This document shows, piece after piece, positions 16,181-26,053 of a stretch of DNA of 64,000 nt. The stretch comes from Gemmatimonas phototrophica (GTDB lineage Bacteria; Gemmatimonadota; Gemmatimonadetes; Gemmatimonadales; Gemmatimonadaceae), in the NCBI RefSeq assembly GCF_000695095.2, contig NZ_CP011454.1, positions 3,968,001 to 4,032,000 on the forward strand, written 5' to 3'. The position numbers and the translations under genes are program-made. The notes below the pieces were generated by a model that did no database searches, had not been told where the DNA came from, and saw only the letters and a list, made by a program, of their open reading frames with translations. Position 1 is the stretch's first letter; each line of letters opens with the position of its first letter.

Positions 16181-17802
16181 GGCGCATACCCCGACTCAAG
16201 TTCGTGCAGACGGAAGCGCTGCAACTTGCCGGTCGTCGTTCGCGGCAGCTGCGCCACAAACGCCACAGCGCGCGGATACTTGTACGGCGCCACCGACTGT
16301 TTCACGAAATCCTGCAATGCTTTTACCATGGCGCCATTTCCTTCGTAGCCGGGACGCAGTACCACATACGCCTTGACGATCTGCCCGCGCTCCGCGTCGG
16401 GGACGCCGTACACGCCGCATTCGGCCACTGCCGGATGCAGCAGCAGCACATTCTCCACTTCCGGGCCCGCAATGTTGTAGCCGGAAGAGATGATGATGTC
16501 ATCGGTGCGGGCACTGTAGTGAAAGTATCCGTCCACGTCGAGGAAGTACGCGTCGCCGGTATAGTTCCAACCGTCTTTCACATACGACCGCTGCCGTGTA
16601 TCGCGCAGGTAGCGGCATCCGGTGGGTCCTTTCACCCGGAGCTTGCCCACCGTACCCACCGGCACCGGTTGACCGGCATCATCCACCACCTGGGCCACAT
16701 AACCCGGCACGGCCTTGCCGGTGGCGCCAGCCCGCGCCGTGGCTTCGTCGGCAGAAATGAAAATGTGCAGCAGCTCCGTGGCACCAATACCATCAATAAG
16801 CTCAATCCCGGTGATATCACGCCAGAGTGCCCGGGTCGCTGGCGGCAGCGCCTCGCCAGCGGAGACGCATTTGCGCAGCGTGGTCTGGTGGAGGAGCTCC
16901 TGATGCTGCGCCATGGCGCGATACGAGGTGGGCGCCGTGAACAACACGGTGGCCCCGAACTCCCGAATGGCCTCCAACAGATGCGGTGGCGATACCTTCT
17001 CCAGCAGCACGGCAGTAGCACCGATCGTCATGGGGAAGAGCACCAGCCCGCCCAGCCCGAAGGTGAAGCCCAGCGGTGGACTTCCCATGAAGACATCGTG
17101 CTCGGTGGCGCGCAGCACATGCGGAGGCCAACAGCGGCAGATGGCGAGCACATCCCGGTGAAAGTGCATGGTGGCCTTGGGCACACCCGTGGTGCCGGAG
17201 GTGAAGGCCAGCAGGCAGGTATCGTTGGCCGCCGTATCCACATTCACAAACGGCACATCATGACGGGCCATTGCCGCTTCGAGACCGCCCGGCCCGGCGT
17301 CGTGATAGCAGCAGAGTTCCCGCAGCCCGGGCGCCGTACGCTGGGCCTCGCGCAACTCCTCCACCAGCGTGGCGTCACACAAGGCATGCGACACCTCCGC
17401 AATGGCGATCATCGTGGACAGTTCCTTGGCGCGCAGCATGGGCATGGTGGTGACCGCTATCCCTCCAGCTTTGATCACGGCAAACCAGCACGCCACCAGC
17501 ATGGGATGATTGGCGCCGCGCAGCAGCACCCGATTGCCGGACACCAGTCCCATGTCCTGCACCAGAACGTGCGCAATGCGATCGGCCCGCTCCTGCAATT
17601 CGCGATACGTCCAGCGAATGCCTGGCGCCAGCAGACATGCCCGATCGCCCCATCCGCGCTGCACCGCGCGGTCCAGCAACTCCGTCGCGCAGTTGAGCTG
17701 TTCAGGGAACTGCAGCGAGGGGAGCGTGAAGAGAAACTCCGGCTGCTCCTCGACTGGCGGGAGGTGATCGTGGGCGAAGGTATCGACGTGGGCGCTAGGC
17801 AT
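16177..17802 (-). CDS. abmG: 2-aminobenzoate (anthranilate)-CoA ligase
   Basis: 541 residues of the acyl-adenylate-forming family. The N-terminus MPSAHVDTFAHDHLPP and the following PEFLFTLPSLQFPEQLNCA are typical of 2-aminobenzoate-CoA ligases. Core motifs are the P-loop LLAFTSGTTGVPKATMH, the A5 region GIGATELLHIF, the A7 YTGDAYFLD and hinge RTDDIIISSGYNIAG, with the A10 lysine in RTTTGKLQR. It converts anthranilate, ATP and CoA to 2-aminobenzoyl-CoA. ATG 17802 is chosen, 13 nt after the dehydrogenase stop; an earlier in-frame start overlaps that gene and lacks family similarity. The anthranilate assignment rests on family resemblance and on the anthraniloyl-CoA monooxygenase and kynureninase in the same operon. 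Confidence 0.9.
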   Translation of the reverse strand: MPSAHVDTFAHDHLPPVEEQPEFLFTLPSLQFPEQLNCATELLDRAVQRGWGDRACLLAPGIRWTYRELQERADRIAHVLVQDMGLVSGNRVLLRGANHPMLVACWFAVIKAGGIAVTTMPMLRAKELSTMIAIAEVSHALCDATLVEELREAQRTAPGLRELCCYHDAGPGGLEAAMARHDVPFVNVDTAANDTCLLAFTSGTTGVPKATMHFHRDVLAICRCWPPHVLRATEHDVFMGSPPLGFTFGLGGLVLFPMTIGATAVLLEKVSPPHLLEAIREFGATVLFTAPTSYRAMAQHQELLHQTTLRKCVSAGEALPPATRALWRDITGIELIDGIGATELLHIFISADEATARAGATGKAVPGYVAQVVDDAGQPVPVGTVGKLRVKGPTGCRYLRDTRQRSYVKDGWNYTGDAYFLDVDGYFHYSARTDDIIISSGYNIAGPEVENVLLLHPAVAECGVYGVPDAERGQIVKAYVVLRPGYEGNGAMVKALQDFVKQSVAPYKYPRAVAFVAQLPRTTTGKLQRFRLHELESGYAP

Positions 17803-17815
17803 CGGCGGGCGCGTG

Positions 17816-19012
17816 TCAGGTGTGGGAGGCGGACAGCGGCGTAGTCGTCGTTCTGGCATCGCGGAGCAACTCACGGGCGATAATCAGCTGCTGCACTTCA
17901 GAGGCGCCCTCGTAGATGCGCAACGCGCGGATCTCGCGGTACAACCGCTCAACTGGGACTCCCGACCTGACGCCCATGCCACCCCAGAGCTGAAGCGCCG
18001 CGTCGATGACCTCCTGTGCCCCTTCCGTAGCCACGTACTTGGCCATCGCGGCTTCACGCGTAACCGGTTCTCCCTGATCCCGCTGCCAGGCTGCGCGGTA
18101 GGTCAGCAGCGCCGCACTGTCGATGGTGGTCGCCATGCGGGCGAGACTCGCCTGCGTGAGCTGCAGATCGGCCAGCACGCCGCCAAACATCTCACGCGTG
18201 ATGGCGCGCTGCAGCGCTTCATCCAGCGCCCGCCGCGCAAAGCCCAGCGCGGCGGCAGCCACGGACGTGCGGAACACATCCAGCGTGCGCATGGCGATCT
18301 TGAACCCTTCGCCAGCAGCACCGATGCGCTGACCCACCGGCACACGACAGTCGCGGAAAACCAGCCGAGCCAGCGGATGGGGCGCCATCACGTCCATGCG
18401 TTCGGCAATCTCCAGCCCCGGAGCATCGGCATCCACAATGAACGCCGAAATACCGCGGGCACCTGGGGCTTCGCCGGTGCGGGCGAACAGCACATAAAAG
18501 TCGGCGATCCCCCCGTTGGAGATCCACGTCTTTTCGCCGTTCAGTACATAGTGCGCAGCATCCAGTTGTGCCGTGCACTGCAGCGCGGCCGCATCAGAGC
18601 CGGAGGTAGGCTCCGAGAGGGCGAACGCGGCAATGGCCTCGCCCCGCGCCACACGAGGCAGATACGCCGCCTGTTGTGCCGGCGTCCCCGCCAACGAAAT
18701 CGCACCGGATCCCAGCCCCTGCATGGCAAACGCAAAGTCGGCCAGTCCATTGTGCCGCGCCAACGTTTCGCGGGCCAGACAGATGGCGCGTGTATCAATG
18801 GCCTCAGCCGCACCGCCCCATTGCGTGCCGGCAACGACATGCGTGAGCCATCCCGCTTCACCAAGCAGACGCACGAGCGTCCGGCAGTCGCCGTCGGTAT
18901 CGTGGCTATGAATATCAGCCACTTGTTCCGCCGCCCAGCGGTCGAGCGTGTGGGCGAAGGTGGCATGCTCCGGCGCAAAGAACGGCCACGAGAGATAGCG
19001 CGTATCAGCCAT
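17816..19012 (-). CDS. acyl-CoA dehydrogenase
   Basis: 398 residues, full length. FAD-binding and substrate motifs: [39 protein letters not shown] and, near the C-terminus, [20 protein letters not shown] followed by [20 protein letters not shown], where the glutamate of YEGAS is the catalytic base of the short-chain group. It would oxidise an acyl-CoA intermediate, passing electrons to ETF, after the anthraniloyl ring has been reduced or opened. It lies 6 nt downstream of the crotonase at 19019 and 13 nt upstream of the ligase. Which intermediate it takes cannot be read from sequence. Confidence 0.93.
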   Translation of the reverse strand: MADTRYLSWPFFAPEHATFAHTLDRWAAEQVADIHSHDTDGDCRTLVRLLGEAGWLTHVVAGTQWGGAAEAIDTRAICLARETLARHNGLADFAFAMQGLGSGAISLAGTPAQQAAYLPRVARGEAIAAFALSEPTSGSDAAALQCTAQLDAAHYVLNGEKTWISNGGIADFYVLFARTGEAPGARGISAFIVDADAPGLEIAERMDVMAPHPLARLVFRDCRVPVGQRIGAAGEGFKIAMRTLDVFRTSVAAAALGFARRALDEALQRAITREMFGGVLADLQLTQASLARMATTIDSAALLTYRAAWQRDQGEPVTREAAMAKYVATEGAQEVIDAALQLWGGMGVRSGVPVERLYREIRALRIYEGASEVQQLIIARELLRDARTTTTPLSASHT

Positions 19013-19018
19013 GAACGG

Positions 19019-19867
19019 TCACCGCCCCTGAAAGACCGGTGACTGCTTGGCGGCAAAGGCGTGGTACGCCGTGCGGAAGTCTTCCGTAAGCATGCACAGC
19101 GCCTGCGCCTGCGCTTCGGCCTCAATGGCCTGCTCGATGGTCATGCTCCATTCCTGATGCAGCATGGTCTTGGTGATCCCATTGGCGAAGGTCGGGCCGG
19201 TACGCAGCTGGTGGGCCATGGCCTGCGCTTCACCCAGCAGTGCGTCGGGTGCCACCAGTCGGTTGAAGTAGCCCCAGCGTTCCGCCTCCTCGCCGCTCAT
19301 GGAGCGTCCGGTGTACAGCAATTCGCTGGCGCGCCCCTGCCCAATGATGCGCGGCAACAGCGCGCAGGCACCCATATCGCAACCGGCCAGTCCGACCCGA
19401 TTGAACAGAAACGCCGTCTTGCTGCGGGCGGTGCCATAGCGCAGATCGCTGGCCATGGACAGAATGGCGCCGGCGCCCGCGCACACGCCATCCACGGCCG
19501 CGATAATGGGCTGTGGACAGGCGCGCATGGCCAGCACAAGATCCCCTGTGAGCCGGGTAAAGCGCAGGAGATCCGGTGCGGCGAGCGAGACCAATGGCCC
19601 GATGATCTCGTGCACATCACCGCCGGAACAGAAGTTGTCTCCCGCTCCGGTGAGCACCACCGCATGCACGTCGGTCGCGCTGCGCAGCGCACGGAAGCAG
19701 TCGCGCAACTCGGCGTAGCTCTCAAACGTGAGCGGATTCTTGCGCGCGGGTCGGTTGAGCACCACCGTGGCCACACCGTCGTGCAGCGTCCAGCCGAAAT
19801 GCGTGGCGGTGTAGTCCGCCATCTGGCGGGTCGTGCCAGCGTCGAGTCCTGCCAGATAGGCCGTCAT
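19019..19867 (-). CDS. crotonase-family protein lacking the hydratase glutamates, probable ring-opening or accessory enzyme
   Basis: 282 residues of the crotonase fold: oxyanion segments [19 protein letters not shown] and [20 protein letters not shown]. The two glutamates of enoyl-CoA hydratase are replaced: GGGCEL is GAGAIL here, and the second position in [14 protein letters not shown] is not acidic. So simple hydration is unlikely; decyclising hydrolases and other crotonases use different residues. In this pathway a C-C hydrolase of the cyclic oxo-CoA is needed, and this gene is the natural candidate (inference). ATG 19867 overlaps the MarR stop as ATGA. Confidence 0.85.
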   Translation of the reverse strand: MTAYLAGLDAGTTRQMADYTATHFGWTLHDGVATVVLNRPARKNPLTFESYAELRDCFRALRSATDVHAVVLTGAGDNFCSGGDVHEIIGPLVSLAAPDLLRFTRLTGDLVLAMRACPQPIIAAVDGVCAGAGAILSMASDLRYGTARSKTAFLFNRVGLAGCDMGACALLPRIIGQGRASELLYTGRSMSGEEAERWGYFNRLVAPDALLGEAQAMAHQLRTGPTFANGITKTMLHQEWSMTIEQAIEAEAQAQALCMLTEDFRTAYHAFAAKQSPVFQGR

Positions 19868-20409
19868 GACGCGCGCTCCTTGCGCGGAGTGTTCGTAGAG
19901 GATTGCGGGGCAAGGTGCACCCGCAGCCGACCCAACTGAGAGTACAGCGCCTCGCGATGCGGCGCGTCGAAACCATCCAGGAGTTCCGCTAGCCATCGTT
20001 CATGTTCCACCGCCATGCGCAGAAATCGTTTGCGCCCGTTCGGCGTGAGCCGGACAATGGTGGATCGCCCGTCGCTGGGATCGGGAATCCGCTGCACGAA
20101 GCCGTCGGCAATGAGCTGGGTGGTCAAGGCGGTCACGTTCCCTCCCGTCACCATGAGATATCGCGACAGCGCATTGAGACGCAGGCCATCGCGATGCCGT
20201 TCGAGCTGAGCCAGATAGTCGAAACGTGGCAGCGTGGTCCCAAAATGCTCGCGCAGCCGTGTGCGGATGTGCTGTTCGATTTGGGCACTGCACGACAGCA
20301 ACCGCAGCCACAGTCGCACGGCGGAATGGTCGCTCGACGAGGCGCGGGCCTCCTGACCAATCTGCGCATCATCCACGACATGCACGCGGGCGAATCGTCC
20401 GGTGGCCAT
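19864..20409 (-). CDS. MarR family transcriptional regulator
   Basis: 181 residues. A winged helix-turn-helix is clear: [40 protein letters not shown] and the wing [21 protein letters not shown]. MarR repressors of aromatic degradation often respond to the CoA thioester of the substrate. Its place within the operon between the SDR and a crotonase, with a 2-nt gap and an ATGA overlap, points to autoregulation of this cluster. The inverted repeat TTACTT-8-AAGTAA in the promoter at 23564-23596 is a candidate target. ATG 20409 gives a short N-terminal extension before the domain. Confidence 0.92.
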   Translation of the reverse strand: MATGRFARVHVVDDAQIGQEARASSSDHSAVRLWLRLLSCSAQIEQHIRTRLREHFGTTLPRFDYLAQLERHRDGLRLNALSRYLMVTGGNVTALTTQLIADGFVQRIPDPSDGRSTIVRLTPNGRKRFLRMAVEHERWLAELLDGFDAPHREALYSQLGRLRVHLAPQSSTNTPRKERAS

Positions 20410-20411
20410 TG

Positions 20412-21170
20412 CTACATCACCTCGCCGCCGCTGATAGGCACGGCCAGGCCGGTCATGGCCGCGGCATCGGGGGCACACAACCAGCTCACCGCAGCGGCCA
20501 CGTCGGCAGGCGAGACAAAGCGCCCCTGGGGATTGAACGCCGACAACGACGCCCGCGCCTCGGCTTCTGAACGCCCCGTACGGGCCACAATATTGGCCAC
20601 ACTGTCGCGCAACATGTCGGTATCCGTGAAGCCGGGGCAGACTGCGTTGACCGTAATGCCTTTGCCGGCCACCTCAAGCGCCAGCGAGCGCGTCAGCCCC
20701 AATACGCCGTGCTTGGCCGCCGCGTAGGCGGCCACGTACGGATATCCGCGCAGCGACGCTGTACTGGCGACCGACACGATCCGCCCCCATCCGGCCGACA
20801 GCATGCTCGGCAACACGGCGCGGCTGCAGTAGAACGTGCCGGTAAGGTTGACCGCGAGCATGCGTGCCCATTGCTCATCGGTCGTGCGCGCCACGGGCGC
20901 ACTCTCGGCTTGTCCGGCGTTGTTGATCAGCAGCTGGACAGGTGGGATTTGCCCAATGGCCTGCGCCACCTGCTCGCTGCTGGTGATGTCACAGACGACC
21001 GTGCCGACCACACCGGCCCCCAATCGTTGGGCGAGTGCCGACAAGGATGCCTGCGTGCGTCCGAGGAGCGTCACCGTGGCCCCATCGGCAATAAGCCGTT
21101 CAGCGATCGCGGCGCCAATGCCACGTGCGGCGCCAGTGACGAGCGCGTGCTTTCCGGCAAGCGGGGTCAT
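20412..21170 (-). CDS. short-chain dehydrogenase/reductase, probable 3-hydroxyacyl-CoA dehydrogenase
   Basis: 252 residues of a classical SDR: cofactor motif [24 protein letters not shown], catalytic serine in [11 protein letters not shown] and YAAAKHG with Y and K, then [12 protein letters not shown](P)-dependent. ATG 21170 overlaps the upstream stop as ATGA. Because the bifunctional-looking crotonase at 14106 has lost its NAD-binding domain, this SDR may supply the 3-hydroxyacyl-CoA oxidation step of the pathway. That role is inferred from context; SDR sequence alone does not give the substrate. Confidence 0.9.
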   Translation of the reverse strand: MTPLAGKHALVTGAARGIGAAIAERLIADGATVTLLGRTQASLSALAQRLGAGVVGTVVCDITSSEQVAQAIGQIPPVQLLINNAGQAESAPVARTTDEQWARMLAVNLTGTFYCSRAVLPSMLSAGWGRIVSVASTASLRGYPYVAAYAAAKHGVLGLTRSLALEVAGKGITVNAVCPGFTDTDMLRDSVANIVARTGRSEAEARASLSAFNPQGRFVSPADVAAAVSWLCAPDAAAMTGLAVPISGGEVM

Positions 21171-23557
21171 AACGTCCCCCGCGCGCTGGGGAATCCGTCC
21201 GTCGCAGGTGCCGCCACCGGAGCCGCCGCCCTGGCGAAGCCCGCTTCCAGCTGCGCCTTGGCGGTCCGATACTGTTTGGGCCAGACAACATCCCGATAGC
21301 CAATACGCGCCGCTTCGGTGAGCGTCCACGCGGGGTTGGCGAGGTGAGGCCGAGCCACCGCACACAGGTCAGCACGTCCGGCGGCAATGATGGAGTTCAC
21401 GTGATCGGCTTCGCTGATTGCACCAACGGCAATGGTGGCGATCCCGGCCTCCTGCCTGATCCGATCCGCAAACGGCGTCTGAAACATGCGTCCGTACGTG
21501 GGCTTCTCGCGCTTGCTCACCTGCCCTGATGAACAATCGATCAGATCGGCGCCCGAGTTTTTGAAGGCACGGGCAATCTGCACCGCGTCGGCAGGCGTGA
21601 TGCCTCCGTCTACCCAGTCGTGCGCCGAGATACGCACCGACATTGGCAGATGATCCGGCCACACCGCACGCATGGCACTGAAAACCTCGAGCGGATACCG
21701 CAGCCGGTTCTCCAACGAGCCGCCGTATTCGTCATCACGCTGGTTGGTGAGCGGCGAAATGAAGCTCGACAGCAGATAGCCATGCGCACAGTGCAGTTCG
21801 AGCCAGTCAAACCCGATGGCGGCAGCACGCTGCGTGGCGGCCACGAACTCCTCGCGCACCGTCTCCATGTCCGCACGGGACATGGCGTGAGCCCGCGGGC
21901 TGATGCCCGGCAGATACTCCTGGGGCGACGCACTGATGACCGGCCATGCGGGCTCCGGCCCATCAGCTGGCAGCGGCTGGTCGATACCATCCCAGGCCAG
22001 ACGGGTGGAGCCCTTGGCCCCGCTGTGCCCCAGCTGCAGCGCAATTTTTGCGTCAGTGTGACCATGAACCCACTGCACAATGCGCTGCCACGCCTGCTCT
22101 TGCTCGTCGTTCCAGAGTCCGGGGCAACCCGGGGTAATGCGCGCCGTCGGGCTGGGCGCCGTCATTTCGGCGACCACCATGGCCGCACCGCCCATGGCCC
22201 GTGCGCCCAGATGCACCAGGTGATAATCGCCGGCCACACCGTTCACGGCGGAGTACTGCGCCATGGGAGAGACCACCACGCGATTCTTGAGCGTGACTGA
22301 GCGAACCGTGTACGGCGTAAACATGGGAGGCACCGGCCGCGCCTCGCGCGAAGGCGTGTCACCGTCAACAGCCAACGGCGTGCGCGCCGCAAACCACCGC
22401 TCATACCCCTCCAGCCACCCGCGATCACGCAGACGCAGATTCTCATGGCTGATACGCTGACTGCGCGTCAGCAACGAATACATGAACTGCTCCGGCTCCA
22501 ACTGGTCGCAGTAGCGTTCACCGCACACCTCGAACCACTCCATGGCGTTCCACGCAGCGTTCTGAATGCGCAGTGTTTCAATGCGCCGGAGCTCCTGAAA
22601 CGCCGTCAGTACCGCGGGAATGTGCTCGGGCGTATCGCCCTGCTTCTGGAATTGGCGCACCAGCTCAATGGCATCTTCGAGCGCGAGTTTGGTACCGGCG
22701 CCAATGGCGAAATGGGCCGTGTGCACCGCGTCGCCCATGAGCACCACGTGACTGCCGTGTACGTTGCGCAGCCACCACTGCTCACACACGACGCGCTGAA
22801 AGTTGAGCCACGCCGACCCCCGCAGATGACGGGCGTTGGTCATGAGCTTCTCTCCGCCCAGCGAATCGGCGAACAGCTGTTCGCAAAACGCGATCGACGT
22901 GTCCTGATCGGCGGTGTCCAGGCCGTGAGCCCGCCACACATGCTCAGGGCACTCCACGATGAACGTGGTGGTCTTGTCGTCGAACTTGTAGACGTGCGAC
23001 TGGAACCACCCGTGTTCGGTGCGCTGGAACTCGAAAGTGAACGCGTCGAACAGCTTATGGGTCCCCAGCCAGATAAATCGATTGGGACGCACCACGATGT
23101 CCGGCTTGAACGTCTCCGCGTACGCCGCGCGAATCTTCGAGTTGATGCCGTCGCTGGCGATAATCAGGTCGGCGTCGGGAAAATCGAGATCGGAATCGAC
23201 CTCCTGCTCAAAGCGCAGCTCCACGCCGAGCGCCTCACACCGCGCCTGCAGGATATTGAGCAGATGCTTGCGCCCGATGCCCACAAATCCGTGGCCGCCA
23301 GACCGGATGCGCTGTCCCTTGAAGCGCAGCTCAATATCATCCCAGTGACTGAACGACTGCTCGATGGCCTCGCACGTATCGAGGTCCCATTTCCGCATGT
23401 TCTCCACGGTGGCATCGGAGAACACGACCCCCCAGCCAAAGGTGTCGTAGGGCTTGTTGCGTTCGACCACCGTGATCTGATGCCGGGGGTCGAGCTTCTT
23501 CATGAGGAGGGCGAAGTAAAGGCCGGCCGGCCCCCCGCCAATACAGACGATGCGCAT
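21167..23557 (-). CDS. abmA: anthraniloyl-CoA monooxygenase/reductase (fused FAD hydroxylase and old-yellow-enzyme)
   Basis: 796 residues, two modules. Residues 1 to about 390 are a class A FAD monooxygenase ([40 protein letters not shown] for the FAD ribityl site). Residues about 410-775 are an NADH:flavin oxidoreductase of the old yellow enzyme type ([35 protein letters not shown], and [10 protein letters not shown]). This fusion is known as 2-aminobenzoyl-CoA monooxygenase/reductase or, in close relatives, salicylyl-CoA 5-hydroxylase. The former hydroxylates and dearomatises anthraniloyl-CoA to 2-amino-5-oxocyclohex-1-ene-carboxyl-CoA. The anthranilate ligase and kynureninase beside it favour that function. 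ATG 23557 has no Shine-Dalgarno and sits 6 nt below a -10 box. Confidence 0.92.
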   Translation of the reverse strand: MRIVCIGGGPAGLYFALLMKKLDPRHQITVVERNKPYDTFGWGVVFSDATVENMRKWDLDTCEAIEQSFSHWDDIELRFKGQRIRSGGHGFVGIGRKHLLNILQARCEALGVELRFEQEVDSDLDFPDADLIIASDGINSKIRAAYAETFKPDIVVRPNRFIWLGTHKLFDAFTFEFQRTEHGWFQSHVYKFDDKTTTFIVECPEHVWRAHGLDTADQDTSIAFCEQLFADSLGGEKLMTNARHLRGSAWLNFQRVVCEQWWLRNVHGSHVVLMGDAVHTAHFAIGAGTKLALEDAIELVRQFQKQGDTPEHIPAVLTAFQELRRIETLRIQNAAWNAMEWFEVCGERYCDQLEPEQFMYSLLTRSQRISHENLRLRDRGWLEGYERWFAARTPLAVDGDTPSREARPVPPMFTPYTVRSVTLKNRVVVSPMAQYSAVNGVAGDYHLVHLGARAMGGAAMVVAEMTAPSPTARITPGCPGLWNDEQEQAWQRIVQWVHGHTDAKIALQLGHSGAKGSTRLAWDGIDQPLPADGPEPAWPVISASPQEYLPGISPRAHAMSRADMETVREEFVAATQRAAAIGFDWLELHCAHGYLLSSFISPLTNQRDDEYGGSLENRLRYPLEVFSAMRAVWPDHLPMSVRISAHDWVDGGITPADAVQIARAFKNSGADLIDCSSGQVSKREKPTYGRMFQTPFADRIRQEAGIATIAVGAISEADHVNSIIAAGRADLCAVARPHLANPAWTLTEAARIGYRDVVWPKQYRTAKAQLEAGFARAAAPVAAPATDGFPSARGTL

Positions 23558-23563
23558 GGACAG

Positions 23564-23596
23564 AGCATACGGCCACTTACTTCAAACCTCAAGTAA
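23564..23596 (-). promoter_or_regulatory. leaderless promoter of abmA with overlapping inverted repeat
   Basis: On the minus strand TTGAGG (23592-23587), a 17-nt spacer and TATGCT (23569-23564) form a good sigma-70-type promoter. The -10 ends 6 nt before ATG 23557, so the mRNA would begin at about the start codon. TTACTT (23577-23582) and AAGTAA (23591-23596) form an inverted repeat over the -35 and spacer, well placed for a MarR-type repressor. The rest of the 109-bp gap (23558-23666) shows nothing else. Confidence 0.6.
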
Positions 23597-23666
23597 TTAT
23601 CGTCGCCCCGCCGCCGGCGGCTACAACAGACCGGCAAGGGAGGGCGCGGCCCATGTCGCCACGGCG

Positions 23667-24941
23667 TTAGGTGACCGCCTGCCGAACCTGATATTCCGGG
23701 GCACGCCACGACTCGGTGCGCAGCACATCTTCGAGAACATCCACGGCCTGCACCACGTCGGTGAACCGGAGATACAGCGGCGTCAAGCCGAAACGCATGA
23801 TGTCCGGCGCCCGAAAATCACCAATGACCCCGCGTGCAATGAGCGCCTGCATGATGGCGTACCCCTCGGCATGCCGGAATGACACATGACTGCCGCGCGG
23901 CGCGCCCGGTGGTGGCCCCACCAGCGACACGCCGTACGGGGCACAGCGCACCGCCACCTGATCCATGAACAGCTGGGCAAGGGCGCGGGACTTTTGCAGC
24001 ACCACCTGCATGTCCACTTCAAGGTGCAGATCCACTCCGCTCTCGAGGGCGGCGACCGCCAGAATGGGCGGAGTGCCACAGAGAAAGCGCGAGATGCCGG
24101 TCGCGGGTTCGTAGTGATCCACGAAAGCGAATGGACGCGCGTGCCCCATCCAGCCGCCCAACGGCGACACCAGCGTGGCGTGGTGGCGTTCGGCGACGAA
24201 TAGGAACGCCGGCGCTCCCGGTCCTCCGTTGAGAAACTTGTAGCCACACCCCACGGCCAGATCGGCGCCGCAGTCGTTGAGGGCCAATGGCACGGCCCCC
24301 ACCGAGTGACTGAGGTCCCACAACACCAGTGCGCCCTTGGCGTGCGCCGCCGCCGTGATGGCCGCCATGTCGTACACGTCCGCCGTCTTGTAGTGCACGT
24401 GCGTGAGCAGCACGAGTGCCGTGTTGTCCGTGATCTGCTCGGCAAGGGTGTCCCGCGGTGCGAGCTGCAGCTGGCGGGCGCCACCCAGGGTGGCCAGCGC
24501 CGATTCCACCATGTACAGATCAGTGGGGAAGTTGCCCGGTTCCGACAGCACCACCGTGCGATCGGGACGCGCCGTGAGCACCGCCATGATGAGCTTGGAC
24601 AGATTCACCGACGTGGAGTCGGCCACCACTATTTCATGGGGCCGAGCGCCCACCAGGCGGGCGATTTTGCCGCCCACCCGCTGCGGGGCACCAATCCAGT
24701 CGGCGCTGTTCCAACTCCGGATAAGTCCGGTCCCCCATTCGTGCTGCATCACCGCCTGAACACGGTCGGCGGTTTGCCGAGGGAGCGCGCCGAGGGAATT
24801 GCCGTCGAGGTAGATCACCCCCTCCGGCAACTGAAAACGGTCACGGTACGAGGCTAGCGGATCGGCGGCGTCGAGCGCGGCGATGCTGGACGATGAAATG
24901 ACGGCGTGGTCCACCGCAGACTCCGTGCTGGGCTGTGTCAT
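23667..24941 (-). CDS. kynU: kynureninase
   Basis: 424 residues, the usual length of the family. PLP-enzyme hallmarks: YLDGNSLGALPRQTADRVQ, DWIGAPQRVGGKIARLVGA, VVADSTSVNLSKLI, VLWDLSHSVGAVPLALND and the Schiff-base lysine in VGCGYKFLNGGPGAPAF. It cleaves kynurenine to anthranilate and alanine in the cytoplasm. The start overlaps the stop of the upstream dioxygenase gene by one base (TGATG), indicating coupled translation. The anthranilate it releases is the substrate of the CoA ligase encoded downstream. Confidence 0.97.
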   Translation of the reverse strand: MTQPSTESAVDHAVISSSSIAALDAADPLASYRDRFQLPEGVIYLDGNSLGALPRQTADRVQAVMQHEWGTGLIRSWNSADWIGAPQRVGGKIARLVGARPHEIVVADSTSVNLSKLIMAVLTARPDRTVVLSEPGNFPTDLYMVESALATLGGARQLQLAPRDTLAEQITDNTALVLLTHVHYKTADVYDMAAITAAAHAKGALVLWDLSHSVGAVPLALNDCGADLAVGCGYKFLNGGPGAPAFLFVAERHHATLVSPLGGWMGHARPFAFVDHYEPATGISRFLCGTPPILAVAALESGVDLHLEVDMQVVLQKSRALAQLFMDQVAVRCAPYGVSLVGPPPGAPRGSHVSFRHAEGYAIMQALIARGVIGDFRAPDIMRFGLTPLYLRFTDVVQAVDVLEDVLRTESWRAPEYQVRQAVT

Positions 24942-26053
24942 CAGACGTGCGCGTTGCTGGTGGAGCGGTGTGCGCCACGAAGGAATGAATCGAGGGCGGT
25001 GCCACCGGTTCCCGCCATATCGCGCGTGGCGCCCGACGGGGCGACGATGTAGTCGTGGGCAAGGCGCATGTGTGCCTCACGGAAAGTGGCGATCGTGGCG
25101 AGCGCCTCGTTGTACCCCTGCTGCAGCGCCGGCGTCCCCCCGACAACTCGCTCGCGGACCCGGGTATCGCGCTCGGCATCTTCCACGAAGGTCCGATGCG
25201 GCGGCGGCATATAGCCGCGCACGGCGCGCAGATAGGCGCCCGCCGGGGCGTCCGCATGATGAACACCCAACATGGCGTCAAAGAGTTGCAGGAGCGCACT
25301 CTGCGCCGCACTGCCGCCAATGAATCGCCGTGGTTCGTCAGAGACGCCTTCGTACACCACCCCGGGCTGCGGCCAGCCGGCCACAAACGGGCGAACGCGC
25401 AGGTAGTAGGTGGCCGGATCGCACCACGTGCGTACATGCTCCAGCGCGGCCTGCACCCCAGCCATTCCATGCGTGAACTGCTCAAGGGCGCGCGTCAGTT
25501 CGGCATCACTGCCGTCGCGCGAGGCTTGCAGGGCATCGGCCACGACTGGCAGCAGCGGCGCCCCCGCCAGCTCCACGCCCATGGACGCAATGAAGAACCA
25601 GTCTTCATCTACCCCGCCGAGGAACTGGATCTGGGTGCGCGCGTTGTCCACTGACACCGGCTGTGTGGGGTCTACCAGCCGCCAATTGGTCAGGGTGGTG
25701 GTCGCATAGTGCGCGATGGGCTGTCGTCCCATCTCCGCGGCCAGAGCACACAGCGGGACGGCCACGGTGGCCGGCAATTGCAGGTCGGCGCTGTCGCCGC
25801 TCCAGACATAGCCATTGGCAAAGTGCGTGAGCAGCAGCAGTGCCCGTTCGCGATCTCCCTCGAGGACCAGTTCCCCAATATCCAGCATGGGGAGCGCCCG
25901 CAGCGCGGCGCGCAGACGACGGGCGCGGATCAGTGCCGACATCTCCGGGACCAGCGCATCCCAGACGGCGTAGCTGGCCGGCAGGTGGTGCGGGAGGGGG
26001 ACCGGGGGGACAAAGCCGGTGACCGGATGAACATGGTAGTGGGAGAGGTCCAT
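24941..26053 (-). CDS. indoleamine 2,3-dioxygenase-type tryptophan-degrading heme enzyme
   Basis: 370 residues. The sequence follows the indoleamine 2,3-dioxygenase family, not bacterial tryptophan 2,3-dioxygenase: HFANGYVW, SVDNARTQIQFLGGVDEDWFF, VYEGVSDEPRRFIGGSAAQS followed by LLQLFDAMLGVHH, and GYMPPPHRTFVEDAE. The proximal heme histidine is expected in the C-terminal FREAHMRLAHDYI. It opens the indole ring of tryptophan to N-formylkynurenine, feeding kynureninase after deformylation. IDO-type enzymes are uncommon in bacteria. It is the first gene of the island, with a strong promoter at 26061-26090 whose -10 ends 7 nt before the ATG. No formamidase gene is present in the window. Confidence 0.93.
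   Translation of the reverse strand: MDLSHYHVHPVTGFVPPVPLPHHLPASYAVWDALVPEMSALIRARRLRAALRALPMLDIGELVLEGDRERALLLLTHFANGYVWSGDSADLQLPATVAVPLCALAAEMGRQPIAHYATTTLTNWRLVDPTQPVSVDNARTQIQFLGGVDEDWFFIASMGVELAGAPLLPVVADALQASRDGSDAELTRALEQFTHGMAGVQAALEHVRTWCDPATYYLRVRPFVAGWPQPGVVYEGVSDEPRRFIGGSAAQSALLQLFDAMLGVHHADAPAGAYLRAVRGYMPPPHRTFVEDAERDTRVRERVVGGTPALQQGYNEALATIATFREAHMRLAHDYIVAPSGATRDMAGTGGTALDSFLRGAHRSTSNAHV

Noticed and set aside
16204-17844. Long open frames (300-550 codons) opposite the ligase, dehydrogenase, monooxygenase, kinase and deacetylase genes, for example 16204-17844, 22445-23596, 36641-37897 and 43544-45079
   Set aside because: They are antisense to clear family members, rich in His, Arg and Gln with no domain, and arise from high GC third positions.
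21167-23557. Kynurenine 3-monooxygenase or salicylate hydroxylase
   Set aside because: The C-terminal old-yellow-enzyme half and the 796-residue length fit the CoA-dependent monooxygenase/reductase; KMO is a single short module.
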